Source of the DNA: Actinomycetota bacterium
GTDB taxonomy: Bacteria > Actinomycetota > Humimicrobiia > Humimicrobiales > Humimicrobiaceae
Assembly: GCA_023475715.1 (NCBI GenBank)
Contig: JAMCVO010000720.1
Location: 1-13,043, forward strand
Length of the DNA: 13,043 nt
Reading direction: 5' to 3'
The position numbers were made by a program, and so were the translations under genes. Shown here piece after piece: positions 5,750 to 13,043 of the stretch (position 1 is the first letter of the stretch; the number at the start of each line of letters is the position of its first letter). Below the pieces are notes generated by a model, which worked only from the letters and a program-made list of their open reading frames with translations, was not told the DNA's origin and ran no database searches.

Positions 5750-8700
5750 TTATAAATAAAAGTTGCTGGGGTAGATTTTGTTGACGATCACCATCGGCTT
5801 ATCATTCTTCGTATCAATTTGTCCGTCAACTACAACTGCCATATCTTTTACCAGATAGCTTTTATATATTTCATAAGTTTTCGGGAAAACTACACATTCC
5901 ACGCTTGTTCCTGTTTCATCTGCCAGTTGCAAAAAAGCCATTTCACTGCCGTTTCTTTTGGTGAAGATTTTTCGTGCAGACTCTACAATCCCCCCGATTT
6001 TAACTCTTGTTCCCTCTTTTTGTTCGGAAACAACATCCAGTTCGTGGGTAATGACTTTTTTTATGCTGTTTAATTCTTTTAATTGCGGATGGGAGGTAAG
6101 ATAAAAACCTAAGAATTCTTTTTCGAAAGCCAGTTTTTCCTGATCGGTAAAATCTTTAACATCCGGTGTCCTGACAGCAATCGGCGTATCTTCTCCGAAA
6201 AGCGAACTTTGGCCCTCGACTTTATTTTTCTTAATTTCGTGAAACTTCTCAAGAATATCCGGCAAAGCAATTAGAAGATTGGCTCTTTTTCCCAAAGAAT
6301 CCATTGCTCCTGCTTTGATCAGACTTTCAAGTGTTTTTTTATTTACTTTGGACAAATCCACTCTTCCGCAAAAATCATCGATGCTTTTAAAATCCCCGTT
6401 TTGTCTTGCGGCAAGAATAGTTTCGATTGCTGCCTCACCCACATTTTTAATTGCAGACAATCCAAACCTGATTGCAGTATTTTCTTCGATTTCAAAATCA
6501 CTGGCGGATTTATTTAAATCCGGCCCCAGCACGGGAACTTTTAGTCTACGGCATTCAGCAACTGCCTGGGAAATTTTTTCATTTTTGATCGGTCCTGAAG
6601 TGGCGCGAGATTCAGCAGTCAGAACTGCAGTCATGAATTCAACCGGAAAATTAGCTTTTAGATAAGCGGTCCTATATGCAATCGTTGCATAACAGGCAGC
6701 ATGTGCTTTACCGAATCCGTAGCCTGCAAAAGGCTCGAATAAAACCCAGAGATTTTCGGCAGATTTTTTCTTCATGCCATTTTTAACACAGCCTTCAATA
6801 AATTTATCGTGCTGTTTTTTCATTTCAGTTGGAATTTTCTTGCCGACAGCTTTACGTAATTTATCTGCCTCCAGCCATGAATATCCGGCAACATTGATAG
6901 CGGTTAACAGTAAATCGTCCTGAAAGGTAATGATTCCATAGGATTCTAAAAGTACGTCTTTGAGTCTTGGGTCAGGATAATTAATCAGCTCGGGATTGTG
7001 CTTTCTTCTGATAAATTCAGGAATATTTGCCATAGGACCAGGCCTGTATAAAGCGACCATTGCCTGCAGGTCAAAAATTGTAGTTGGTTTTAAATCCTTG
7101 ATATATCTTCTCATGCCTGCTGATTCAAGCTGGAAGATTCCGGTTGTTTCGCCCAAAGACAGCATATCGTATGTTTTTTTATCATCCAGAGGGAGTGATG
7201 AAAAGTCGATTTTTACGCCTTTTTTTTCCTGGATAAATCTAAGCGATTCCTGAATAATGGTTAAATTGCGAAGCCCCAAAAAATCAATTTTTAACAAGCC
7301 GACGCCGTCTTCCCCGACAGTGTACATATCGTATTGGGTAACTATTTTTTCTCCGTTTGTTTCTCTTTGGACAGGTGTATATTCTGTAATTGCTTTGTCT
7401 GCGATGACAACTCCAGCGGCATGGATTGAAGCATGTCTGGTGACTCCTTCGAGTTTTTTGGCAAGATTAAGGAGCCGCTTTGTCTCAGGCTCATTTGCAT
7501 ATGCCCGATTTAGATCCGGGCTTTGTTCAAGCGCCATGTCAATCGTCATGGCGTGTCCCTGCCAGCCGGGTGGAATCATTTTGGCAATTCTGTCCGGTCC
7601 TGAATACGGCATCCCCAAGGCGCGCCCAGTGTCCCTGACGGCTGCCCTGGCTTCCATCGTTCCAAAAGTAATAATCTGGGCTACCTTGTCTTCTCCGTAC
7701 TTTTGCGTGACATAAGCAATAACTTCATCTCTTCTGTTATCGGCAAAATCAAGATCTATATCAGGAGGGGAAGGGCGCATCGGATTTAAGAATCTTTCAA
7801 AGGGAAGTTTAAAATAAAGAGGATCGACATCTGAAATTCCGATTGCATAAGAAACAATAGATCCAGCATTGGATCCGCGTCCCGGCCCGACAGTAATGCC
7901 TTGACCTTTTGCCCAATTGACAAAATCTGCCACAATCAAAATATACGTTTCATATCCTTTTCCGATAATAATTCCAAGTTCATAATTTACCCTCTCAACC
8001 ATTTGTTGAGTTACTTCTTTATATCTTTTTTTTAATCCTTCGTCGACAAGTTTTCTAAGGTAATCCGCTGCTGTTATTCCTCCCGGCACATCAAAAACCG
8101 GCATGATCCATTTGCCGAGCCTTATATCTACGTCACACATATCTGCTATTTTGACTGTATTTTCTATCGCTTCAGGGTACTGCATAAACTCTTGTTCCAT
8201 TTCCTCTTTGCTTTTTATATAAAAATCGGGCGAATCGATCATGCTTAATTTCCGGTTTTTATCCAAAATAGTTTTTTGCGTGCCGATACAAAGGAGAACT
8301 TCCTGGGCTTCTGCATCTTCTTTTCTTAAATAGTGGCAATCATTTGTTGCAACAATCGGCATGCCTAATTTTTTAGCGAGCGCTATAATTCTTTCATTTG
8401 CCAGGTCCTGGTCTTTGATATTGGGGTGTTTTTGAATTTCGAAAAATAAATTTTCTTCTCCGAAGACATCAATTAAAGCTTTTGCTTTTTCCTCTGCTTC
8501 TTTATAATTTCCCAAAACAAGAGGTTCGGCTATGTATCCATTTAAACATCCAGTTAAACAGATCAGCCCTTCATGGTACTTTTTTAAGATCTCTAAATCT
8601 ACTCTTGGCTTATAATAAAACCCTTCGAGATTGGAAAGCGAGACTATTTTCATCAGATTTTTATATCCTGCATTGTTTTTTGCCAGCAAAACTAAGTGGT

Positions 8701-8959
8701 TTCTGTCTCCGTCAAATTCTACTTCTTTATCTAATCTACTTCTTTTGGCAACATAAACTTCGCATCCGATAATCGGTTTGATGCCTTCTTCTTTGCACGC
8801 TTTATAAAATTTAATTGCGCCAAAAAACGCCCCGTGATCCGTAATCGCGATTGCTTTCATATCGAGCTCTTTTGCACGACGGACTATCTCTTTAACTTTG
8901 GAGAGACCGTCTAAGAGTGAGTATTCGCTATGGTTGTGAAGATGTACAAAATCCGCCAT
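5750..8959 (-). CDS. dnaE: DNA polymerase III subunit alpha, DnaE1 type
   Basis: 1069-aa replicative polymerase that extends DNA at the replication fork. The PHP domain (1-280) shows HLHNHSEYSLLDG (6-18), TDHG (40-43), GCE (65-67), H88, C138 and NDCH (206-209). All nine metal-ligand positions of the active M. tuberculosis DnaE1 PHP exonuclease appear to have matching residues. The palm has GPGRGSNAGS (358-367), PDIDLDF (399-405) with D400 and D402, and the third acid D559 in KIDFLGL. The fingers follow, with FQLESAGMR (609-617) and YRPGPMANIP (638-647). A helix-hairpin-helix region lies near 830-885, QSSLF (917-921) is a beta-clamp-binding motif, and an OB fold (about 985-1060) closes the protein. 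It is somewhat shorter than E. coli DnaE (1160 aa), lacking most of the C-terminal tau-binding part. It is the last gene of the operon, 12 nt behind the GGDEF gene, with its own ribosome site. Confidence 0.97.
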   Translation of the reverse strand: MADFVHLHNHSEYSLLDGLSKVKEIVRRAKELDMKAIAITDHGAFFGAIKFYKACKEEGIKPIIGCEVYVAKRSRLDKEVEFDGDRNHLVLLAKNNAGYKNLMKIVSLSNLEGFYYKPRVDLEILKKYHEGLICLTGCLNGYIAEPLVLGNYKEAEEKAKALIDVFGEENLFFEIQKHPNIKDQDLANERIIALAKKLGMPIVATNDCHYLRKEDAEAQEVLLCIGTQKTILDKNRKLSMIDSPDFYIKSKEEMEQEFMQYPEAIENTVKIADMCDVDIRLGKWIMPVFDVPGGITAADYLRKLVDEGLKKRYKEVTQQMVERVNYELGIIIGKGYETYILIVADFVNWAKGQGITVGPGRGSNAGSIVSYAIGISDVDPLYFKLPFERFLNPMRPSPPDIDLDFADNRRDEVIAYVTQKYGEDKVAQIITFGTMEARAAVRDTGRALGMPYSGPDRIAKMIPPGWQGHAMTIDMALEQSPDLNRAYANEPETKRLLNLAKKLEGVTRHASIHAAGVVIADKAITEYTPVQRETNGEKIVTQYDMYTVGEDGVGLLKIDFLGLRNLTIIQESLRFIQEKKGVKIDFSSLPLDDKKTYDMLSLGETTGIFQLESAGMRRYIKDLKPTTIFDLQAMVALYRPGPMANIPEFIRRKHNPELINYPDPRLKDVLLESYGIITFQDDLLLTAINVAGYSWLEADKLRKAVGKKIPTEMKKQHDKFIEGCVKNGMKKKSAENLWVLFEPFAGYGFGKAHAACYATIAYRTAYLKANFPVEFMTAVLTAESRATSGPIKNEKISQAVAECRRLKVPVLGPDLNKSASDFEIEENTAIRFGLSAIKNVGEAAIETILAARQNGDFKSIDDFCGRVDLSKVNKKTLESLIKAGAMDSLGKRANLLIALPDILEKFHEIKKNKVEGQSSLFGEDTPIAVRTPDVKDFTDQEKLAFEKEFLGFYLTSHPQLKELNSIKKVITHELDVVSEQKEGTRVKIGGIVESARKIFTKRNGSEMAFLQLADETGTSVECVVFPKTYEIYKSYLVKDMAVVVDGQIDTKNDKPMVIVNKIYPSNFYL

Positions 8960-8965
8960 GATATA

Positions 8966-8969
8966 CCTT
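8966..8969 (-). promoter_or_regulatory. Shine-Dalgarno of dnaE
   Basis: On the minus strand AAGG lies 6 nt before the dnaE ATG, inside the 12-nt gap after the GGDEF stop. It is the only convincing ribosome-binding site in the operon; the ATGA-overlapping genes upstream lack one and probably rely on coupling. Confidence 0.6.
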
Positions 8970-8971
8970 GA

Positions 8972-9772
8972 TTATAACGTATTGTCTAGTATGAGGGAAG
9001 GGTTTTCTGAGGCCTTTAATTCTGTAAAAACAGGGTTTTTATCTTCTCCTAAATTTACGTAAACTGCAGAGTTTCTTTTCTGCTTAGCTTTATAGAGAGC
9101 ATCATCTGCTAACTTCAACAATTGTTCTAAGCTCATGCCTGGAATATATTCTACGATTCCTATGCTCATGGTTACTTTATCTAATTTGTTTTCCGGATTT
9201 GCCTGTTGACTATAGTTGTTGTTTCTAAGCACTTTTTCTGTAGCTTCTTCAAAAACTTTTTTTTGTCTGGAAATTGCTATCGCTAAATTTTCTATACTGT
9301 CATGATTTTCAAGAACTTGTAAAAATTCTTCCCCGCCCCATCTTGCAATCGGTTCTTCTTTTCTTACTGGTAAATCTTTTATACACCTCAATACCTGATC
9401 TCCAACAGGATGCCCGTATCCGTCATTAATCCATTTAAAATGATCCAGATCATAAATTGCTATCCTAAAAGACGTTCCTTTTCTTTCTGCACGTGCGAAT
9501 CTTACTTCCAGCTCCTGCTGCATCCATTTGTGGTTTAGTAATTGCGTAGTTTCATCTATTATCGCTTTATTACGTTCTTCTTCTGCTCCTAAAAAAGATG
9601 ATTTCCTAATAAGCTTTAAATAATCATGCTCTAAAGGATCTTGTGGATTTTGGAATTTTTGAATTGTTGATTGAACAGAAGGACGTACATTTTTGTACCT
9701 TGCTTTTAATTGTGGGTCAAATTTTGGTTTTGGCTGGGTTTTTACCCCTATTTCGCCACTTGTTTCACTCAT
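8972..9772 (-). CDS. Soluble GGDEF-domain protein, putative diguanylate cyclase
   Basis: 266 residues with one GGDEF domain (about 75-235), which in this family condenses two GTP into cyclic di-GMP. Seen: the entry motif DETTQLLNHKW (73-83), the metal and base site YDLDHFKWINDGYGH (107-121) with D108, D110, N116 and D117, GD (124-125), the signature RWGGEEF (144-150), a variant of GGDEF accepted in active enzymes, and DDALYKAK (223-230). The product-inhibition site RxxD is degenerate: the equivalent positions read RKEE (137-140), so feedback control may be lost. There are no membrane segments, PAS or receiver domains. The first 70 residues are polar and may carry a short helical input, and the last 30 are a flexible tail. 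The ATG overlaps the gatB stop (ATGA), placing the gene firmly in the gat-dnaE operon, an unusual location. No c-di-GMP effector is visible in the window. Confidence 0.92.
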   Translation of the reverse strand: MSETSGEIGVKTQPKPKFDPQLKARYKNVRPSVQSTIQKFQNPQDPLEHDYLKLIRKSSFLGAEEERNKAIIDETTQLLNHKWMQQELEVRFARAERKGTSFRIAIYDLDHFKWINDGYGHPVGDQVLRCIKDLPVRKEEPIARWGGEEFLQVLENHDSIENLAIAISRQKKVFEEATEKVLRNNNYSQQANPENKLDKVTMSIGIVEYIPGMSLEQLLKLADDALYKAKQKRNSAVYVNLGEDKNPVFTELKASENPSLILDNTL

Positions 9773-11148
9773 TTCAATTTTTCAATTATTTTTTCTTTTA
9801 CTAAATTTGCGTCGATTTTTTTGCCAATTTTTCGCATTGCCATTCCCACTAAAAACATTATTACAGATTCTTTGCCCTTTTTATAGTCCTCAACTGCTTT
9901 CTGGTTTTCAGAAAGAACCTGCTTAATTACATTTTCTAATTCATTTTCATCGATCTGTATAGTTTGAAGCGCAGAGATTATGCTTTGAACAAGTTGAGCA
10001 GGCAAAACTTTATCGATATCAGGTTTTTTATTGATTATCCAATTTGCTATATCTTTGGCTTGTAGCGGGTGGCTTGTAGCGGGTAGTTTATTAGAAACAC
10101 GAACTGCTTCTTCAAAAAAATCAGCCGTTTCTTTTTCCCTGGTGAGTATTTCAGCATCGTATTCTGATAAGTTATATTCTTTCTTAAACCTTTCAAGCTT
10201 TTCTTGAGGTAATTCGGGCATTTGAGATTTGATATTTGAAATTTGAAATTCTGTCCAAAGGACAGGGGGTATATCGGGTTCTGGAAAATACCTGTAATCC
10301 ATTGCTTCTTCTTTTAATCTCTGGGAAACAGTAATTTGTTTTTTTTCATCCCAACCCCTTGTTTCCTGTTTTGGTGTCTCATTTTCTTCCAGAATTTTTA
10401 TATGTCTTTCTACCTCATAATTAATTGCTTTTTCAACAAACCGGAAAGAGTTTATATTTTTAACCTCGACTTTATAAGGTGGCAGGTCGCTTGTAGCATG
10501 TGGCTCGTAGTTTTTGCTATCCGCTACCAGCTCTTTGCTACTTGCCAAACTAATGTTTGGTTCGAGCCTCATGTCGCCTTTTTCCATGTCTGCGTTTGAA
10601 ACTCCCAAATACCTGACTATCTGCTGTAACCTTTGCAGATATTCTTTGACATCAAGAGCATTCTCGAAGTCAGGCTCGGTGACAATTTCAACTAAAGGTA
10701 CGCCAGACCGGTTAAAATCTATCAAAGTCGATTCTTCATCATTTAATGTCTCATGCAGCAGTTTGCCTGTGTCTTCTTCCATGTGAACTCTTCGTATACG
10801 GATTGTTTTTCCGCTGTTTAATTTTATTGAGCCGTTGATGCAGAAAGGCTGATCATATTGGGATATCTGGTAGCCTTTGGGCAAATCCGGATAAAAGTAA
10901 TTTTTCCTGTCAAACTTGGCAAAAGGAGAGATTTCGCAATTTAACGCCAGACCGATCATAACGCACCACTCAATTGCTTTTTGGTTGGGGACAGGAAGGG
11001 CGCCTGGCAACCCTAAACAAACAGGGCAACAATGGGTATTTGGTTCGTGCCCGAAATAATCCGCTGAACAGCCGCAAAACATTTTGCTTTCAGTTTTTAA
11101 TTCAACGTGCACTTCTAAACCTATAATTGCTTTGTATTTGTTGTTCAT
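9769..11148 (-). CDS. gatB: Asp/Glu-tRNA amidotransferase subunit B
   Basis: 459-aa GatB. In the GatCAB complex it phosphorylates the misacylated Glu-tRNA(Gln) or Asp-tRNA(Asn) with ATP and accepts ammonia from GatA, giving Gln-tRNA or Asn-tRNA. Visible: IGLEVHVEL (9-17), the zinc cysteines C25, C27, C41 and C44 in FCGC and CCPVCLGLPG, RKNYFYPDLPKGYQISQ (81-97), DFNRSGVPLVEIVTEPD (144-160), the KNINSFRFVEKAI core (230-242), MDYRYFPEPDIPP (283-295), and the C-terminal helical YqeY-type tRNA-binding tail (about 320-459). Where the family normally goes from the NIS strand straight to the VEVKNINS strand, residues 202-220 are extra. They correspond exactly to a 57-bp heptad repeat at 10489-10545. 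Residues 355-364 and 301-309 also coincide with heptad repeats. The frame stays open throughout, so the protein is probably functional. It overlaps both neighbours by ATGA. Confidence 0.97.
   Translation of the reverse strand: MNNKYKAIIGLEVHVELKTESKMFCGCSADYFGHEPNTHCCPVCLGLPGALPVPNQKAIEWCVMIGLALNCEISPFAKFDRKNYFYPDLPKGYQISQYDQPFCINGSIKLNSGKTIRIRRVHMEEDTGKLLHETLNDEESTLIDFNRSGVPLVEIVTEPDFENALDVKEYLQRLQQIVRYLGVSNADMEKGDMRLEPNISLASSKELVADSKNYEPHATSDLPPYKVEVKNINSFRFVEKAINYEVERHIKILEENETPKQETRGWDEKKQITVSQRLKEEAMDYRYFPEPDIPPVLWTEFQISNIKSQMPELPQEKLERFKKEYNLSEYDAEILTREKETADFFEEAVRVSNKLPATSHPLQAKDIANWIINKKPDIDKVLPAQLVQSIISALQTIQIDENELENVIKQVLSENQKAVEDYKKGKESVIMFLVGMAMRKIGKKIDANLVKEKIIEKLK
10058..10085. 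repeat. Four tandem GCNNGTR heptads inside gatB
   Basis: GCTTGTA, GCGGGTG, GCTTGTA, GCGGGTA in perfect head-to-tail order (+ strand). A 14-bp unit starting at 10057 is therefore duplicated exactly. It lies in the gatB codons for about residues 355-364 (LPATSHPLQA), in a loop where the family is usually shorter. The heptad type is the same as in the element at 10482-10545. Confidence 0.8.
10221..10248. repeat. Four tandem TTTGANA heptads inside gatB
   Basis: TTTGAGA, TTTGATA, TTTGAAA, TTTGAAA on the + strand, encoding about residues 301-309 of GatB (FQISNIKSQ). The protein length here looks normal, so this patch may have replaced rather than lengthened the local sequence, or may be a chance low-complexity run. 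Confidence 0.65.
10482..10545. repeat. Heptad-built inverted repeat inserted in gatB
   Basis: On the + strand the left arm reads GCAGGTC, GCTTGTA, GCATGTG, GCTCGTA (10482-10509). After a T-rich turn the right arm reads TATCCGC, TACCAGC, TCTTTGC, TACTTGC (10518-10545). The right-arm units are reverse complements of the same GCNNGTA pattern, so the whole can fold into an imperfect hairpin. The 57 bp 10489-10545 correspond exactly to codons 202-220 of gatB, 19 residues absent from the usual family alignment as I recall it. This resembles in-frame palindromic elements such as those known in Rickettsia genes, but with a different, 7-bp modular design. Confidence 0.72.
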
Positions 11149-12554
11149 AATTTTGGTTTTTGTTTATACAATTGCGTATGTTGTTCGTATGCAAAACCTA
11201 TCTGGAATAATTTTTCTTCGGAAAACATCGGGCCAAGAATCTGCATGCCAACTGGAAATTCATCAACAAAACCAACCGGAACTGATAGGCCGGGAATACC
11301 GGCAATATTTGCCGTAACTGTAAATATGTCCGATAAATACATTTTTAACGGGTCATCAATCTTTTCACCCAATTTCCAAGGAAGAGTGGGGGAAACAGGA
11401 GTAATAATCGCATCTACTTGTTTAAATGCTTTTTCAAAATCTTCTTTTATAAGTGTTCTTATCTGCATGGCTTTTTTGTAGTAAGCATCGTAATATCCAA
11501 CTGATAATGTAAATGTGCCGAGCATGATTCTCCTTTTGGCTTCGTCACCGAAATTTATTCTTTCATTTCCAAATCTTATACCATCATACCTTGCCAAATT
11601 AGATGATACTTCAGCCGGCTGAATTATGTAATAGCAGGCAGTAGCATATTCTGTATAAGGAAGTGAAATTTCGATAATTTCTGCACCTTTTTCTTCATAA
11701 AATTTAAGTGCTTTTTCAATCAGCTCTTTGATTTTTGAATCAAGTCCTTCAGCGAAATACTCTTTCGGTACTCCAATTCTAAAACCATTCACTCCTTTTC
11801 TAAGAAATTCCATATAATTTGGCACAGGGTTGGGTGGAGTAGTTGCATCGTTATTATCTTTTCCGGCAGTTACGCTTAAAAATAATGCATTGTCTTCGAC
11901 AGTTTTTGTGAAATGCCCGACTGTATCAAGAGATGAAGCCATAGAAATAATTCCATAACGGCTGACTCGTCCATATGTCGGCTTTAATCCGACTAAATTG
12001 CAGAAACTGGCCGGCAGCCTGATTGATCCTCCTGTATCGGTTCCGGTTGACGCAAGACACATGTCAGATGCCACGCTTGCTGCAGAACCGCTGCTTGAGC
12101 CGCCAGGAACATATCCAGTATTCCAAGGATTTTTTGTTGGTCCAAAATCTGAGTTTTCCCCACTTGATCCATGTGCCCAGGCATCACAATTTGTTTTACC
12201 GACAATAACAGCACCTGCATCTTTTAATTTTTTAACTGCAGTTGCGTCATATTGCGGGATGTAATTATCTAAAACTCTGGATGCGGCGGTTGTTTTGATT
12301 CCTTTGGTAAGATATAAGTCTTTTAAGGAAACCGGTATACCAAGAAGGGGCAATTCCTCCCCATCGTTAATTAATTCATCGGATTTTTTTGCCTGTTCTA
12401 AAGCCTGATTTTCACAAATAGTTATAAAAGAGTTGACTTCCGGATCGTTTTTTTTGATTTTATCAAAGCAGTCTTTTGTTAATTCAGAAGATGAAATTTC
12501 CTTCTTTTTTAACAATTCCTTAGCTTCTGTAATAGTAAGTTGATTAAGGTTCAT
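11145..12554 (-). CDS. gatA: Asp/Glu-tRNA amidotransferase subunit A (amidase)
   Basis: 469-aa glutaminase subunit of GatCAB. It hydrolyses glutamine and channels the ammonia to GatB. It is an amidase-signature protein with the Ser-cisSer-Lys triad in place: K78 in VSLKDLY (75-81), S153 in PGGSSSGSAAS (150-160) and S177 in GTDTGGSIRLPAS (171-183). Also seen are the family segments LGIPVSLKD, CDAWAHGSSGENSDFG (123-138), LKPTYGRVSRYG (190-201), and near the C-terminus the AGIPGLSVPVGF and PVGMQILGP strands. Length and termini are normal and no residue is missing. It starts at an ATG within the gatC stop and ends in the gatB start, ATGA at both junctions, so the three subunits should be made in step. 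Presence of the complex implies indirect synthesis of Gln- and/or Asn-tRNA. Confidence 0.98.
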   Translation of the reverse strand: MNLNQLTITEAKELLKKKEISSSELTKDCFDKIKKNDPEVNSFITICENQALEQAKKSDELINDGEELPLLGIPVSLKDLYLTKGIKTTAASRVLDNYIPQYDATAVKKLKDAGAVIVGKTNCDAWAHGSSGENSDFGPTKNPWNTGYVPGGSSSGSAASVASDMCLASTGTDTGGSIRLPASFCNLVGLKPTYGRVSRYGIISMASSLDTVGHFTKTVEDNALFLSVTAGKDNNDATTPPNPVPNYMEFLRKGVNGFRIGVPKEYFAEGLDSKIKELIEKALKFYEEKGAEIIEISLPYTEYATACYYIIQPAEVSSNLARYDGIRFGNERINFGDEAKRRIMLGTFTLSVGYYDAYYKKAMQIRTLIKEDFEKAFKQVDAIITPVSPTLPWKLGEKIDDPLKMYLSDIFTVTANIAGIPGLSVPVGFVDEFPVGMQILGPMFSEEKLFQIGFAYEQHTQLYKQKPKL

Positions 12555-12838
12555 GTTTGCTCTTCGAATATGGCTTTTACTCTGAAAAAACCATTATGTT
12601 TGGATTTTGCATTCGACAGTACTTCTTCCTGTGACAAAGATGGTTTTGTTTCATCTTTTCTGGTAATATTTTCAAGCCCTGTTACTTGGCTCGTTTCTTT
12701 GAGATCTTTGGTGTTTACTTCCTGAAGTTTTTCGATGTAGTCTAAAATTGAGGACAATTGAATTTCGAATTTTTTGATTCCGTCTTTATCAAGATCCAGA
12801 TTTGCCAGTTTGGCAACATGTTTTACATCTATTTTCAT
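12551..12838 (-). CDS. gatC: Asp/Glu-tRNA amidotransferase subunit C
   Basis: 95-aa GatC, the small belt-like subunit that wraps around GatA and GatB and stabilises the complex. The family pattern is clear: VKHVAKLANLDL near the N-terminus, then the helix with LSSILDYIEKLQEVNT, the segment LKETSQVTGLENITRKDE, and the tail with FFRVKAIFEE (usually F.VP.I). The arginine in place of the common proline in FFRVK is minor. The ATG at 12836-12838 is preferred; the TTG directly in front (12839-12841) would add one residue and cannot be excluded. No Shine-Dalgarno is seen and the upstream gene ends 8 nt before, so translation is probably coupled. The stop overlaps the gatA ATG. Confidence 0.94.
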   Translation of the reverse strand: MKIDVKHVAKLANLDLDKDGIKKFEIQLSSILDYIEKLQEVNTKDLKETSQVTGLENITRKDETKPSLSQEEVLSNAKSKHNGFFRVKAIFEEQT

Positions 12839-12846
12839 CAAGAGTA

Positions 12847-13043
12847 TTATATCTCAATTCCAAGCTTCATCGCAATTGCCTTATGAGCTCTCCATTCAAG
12901 GGAATCATCAAGAGATGAAAGTTCGATAGTCTTTTTATATTTTTTTTCCAGCGCAACTTTTATTAAATAATCAGCCAGGTGGGGATTTTTGGGTAAAATC
13001 GGCCCATGAAGGTATGTGCCGATGCTGTTTTTGTAAAACATGC
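12847..13043 (-). CDS. gatD: C-terminal end of GatD-like glutamine amidotransferase (cut by window edge)
   Basis: Only the last ~65 residues are present; the frame runs off the right edge, so the Met near 13041 is not the start. [18 protein letters not shown] is the hallmark of CobB/CobQ-type (GATase_3) amidotransferases of the GatD kind, with the catalytic histidine in YLHGP. GatD works with MurT to amidate the glutamate of lipid II stem peptide to isoglutamine, using ammonia released from glutamine. The following helical tail ([26 protein letters not shown]) is typical of the end. The nucleophile cysteine and MurT would lie outside the window. It ends 8 nt before the gatC ATG on the same strand, making it part of the same operon. 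A cobyrinate-type amidase is the alternative, less likely from these residues. Confidence 0.85.
   Translation of the reverse strand, partial: MFYKNSIGTYLHGPILPKNPHLADYLIKVALEKKYKKTIELSSLDDSLEWRAHKAIAMKLGIEI

Noticed and set aside
6279..7715. Open frames of 85-152 codons on the + strand opposite dnaE
   Set aside because: They lie fully inside the unmistakable dnaE coding frame, show no family motif and read as antisense shadows.
11993..12264. 75-88 codon frames on both strands within gatA
   Set aside because: They overlap the amidase signature region of gatA in other frames, with no motif or start signal of their own.
1..13043. UGA recoded as glycine
   Set aside because: gatC, gatA, gatB and the MBL gene terminate at TGA in overlaps with correct starts, and core proteins need no readthrough.

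Overview
The window looks like a piece of a low-GC bacterial genome of the Candidate Phyla Radiation (Patescibacteria), possibly Microgenomates-like. This rests on the feel of the DnaE, GatABC and GatD proteins, the short leaderless genes and the compact overlapping operon; it is recollection, not a search. UGA is a normal stop here (gatC, gatA, gatB and the MBL gene all end in TGA inside ATGA overlaps), which argues against the UGA=Gly code of Gracilibacteria/Absconditabacteria.

Left part (1-4716, + strand except one small gene) is an AT-rich accessory island. It opens with a tight three-gene DNA modification module: a Vsr mismatch endonuclease, a C5-cytosine methyltransferase and a probable type II restriction endonuclease. 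Downstream, on the minus strand, is a small MerR/excisionase-like DNA-binding gene. It is followed, in a shifted frame, by a clear SHOCT-domain tail, so it looks like a frameshifted HTH-SHOCT gene. Next come two translationally coupled genes, a ComEC-like metallo-beta-lactamase-fold hydrolase and a four-helix membrane protein. They make a plausible but unproven two-gene system, and are the best candidate here for an undescribed one.

The middle (4717-5749) has two short orphan genes of unknown function. Each is preceded by a near-consensus -35/-10 promoter with an exact 17-nt spacer, whose -10 lies only 6-7 nt from the ATG. Both should therefore be transcribed as leaderless mRNAs.

The right part (5750-13043, - strand) is a compact core operon, in transcription order: the end of gatD (lipid II isoglutaminyl synthase amidotransferase subunit), gatC, gatA, gatB, a GGDEF protein and dnaE. 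gatC/gatA, gatA/gatB and gatB/GGDEF overlap by ATGA; only dnaE has its own Shine-Dalgarno in a 12-nt gap. The operon links tRNA amidation, cell-wall amidation, a putative c-di-GMP synthase and the replicative polymerase. gatB carries three heptanucleotide-repeat patches. One is a 57-bp heptad inverted repeat that reads in frame as 19 extra residues, much like a palindromic element inserted into a gene. DnaE keeps all nine residues expected for an active PHP proofreading site.

I saw no tRNA, rRNA, CRISPR array or transposase in the window.
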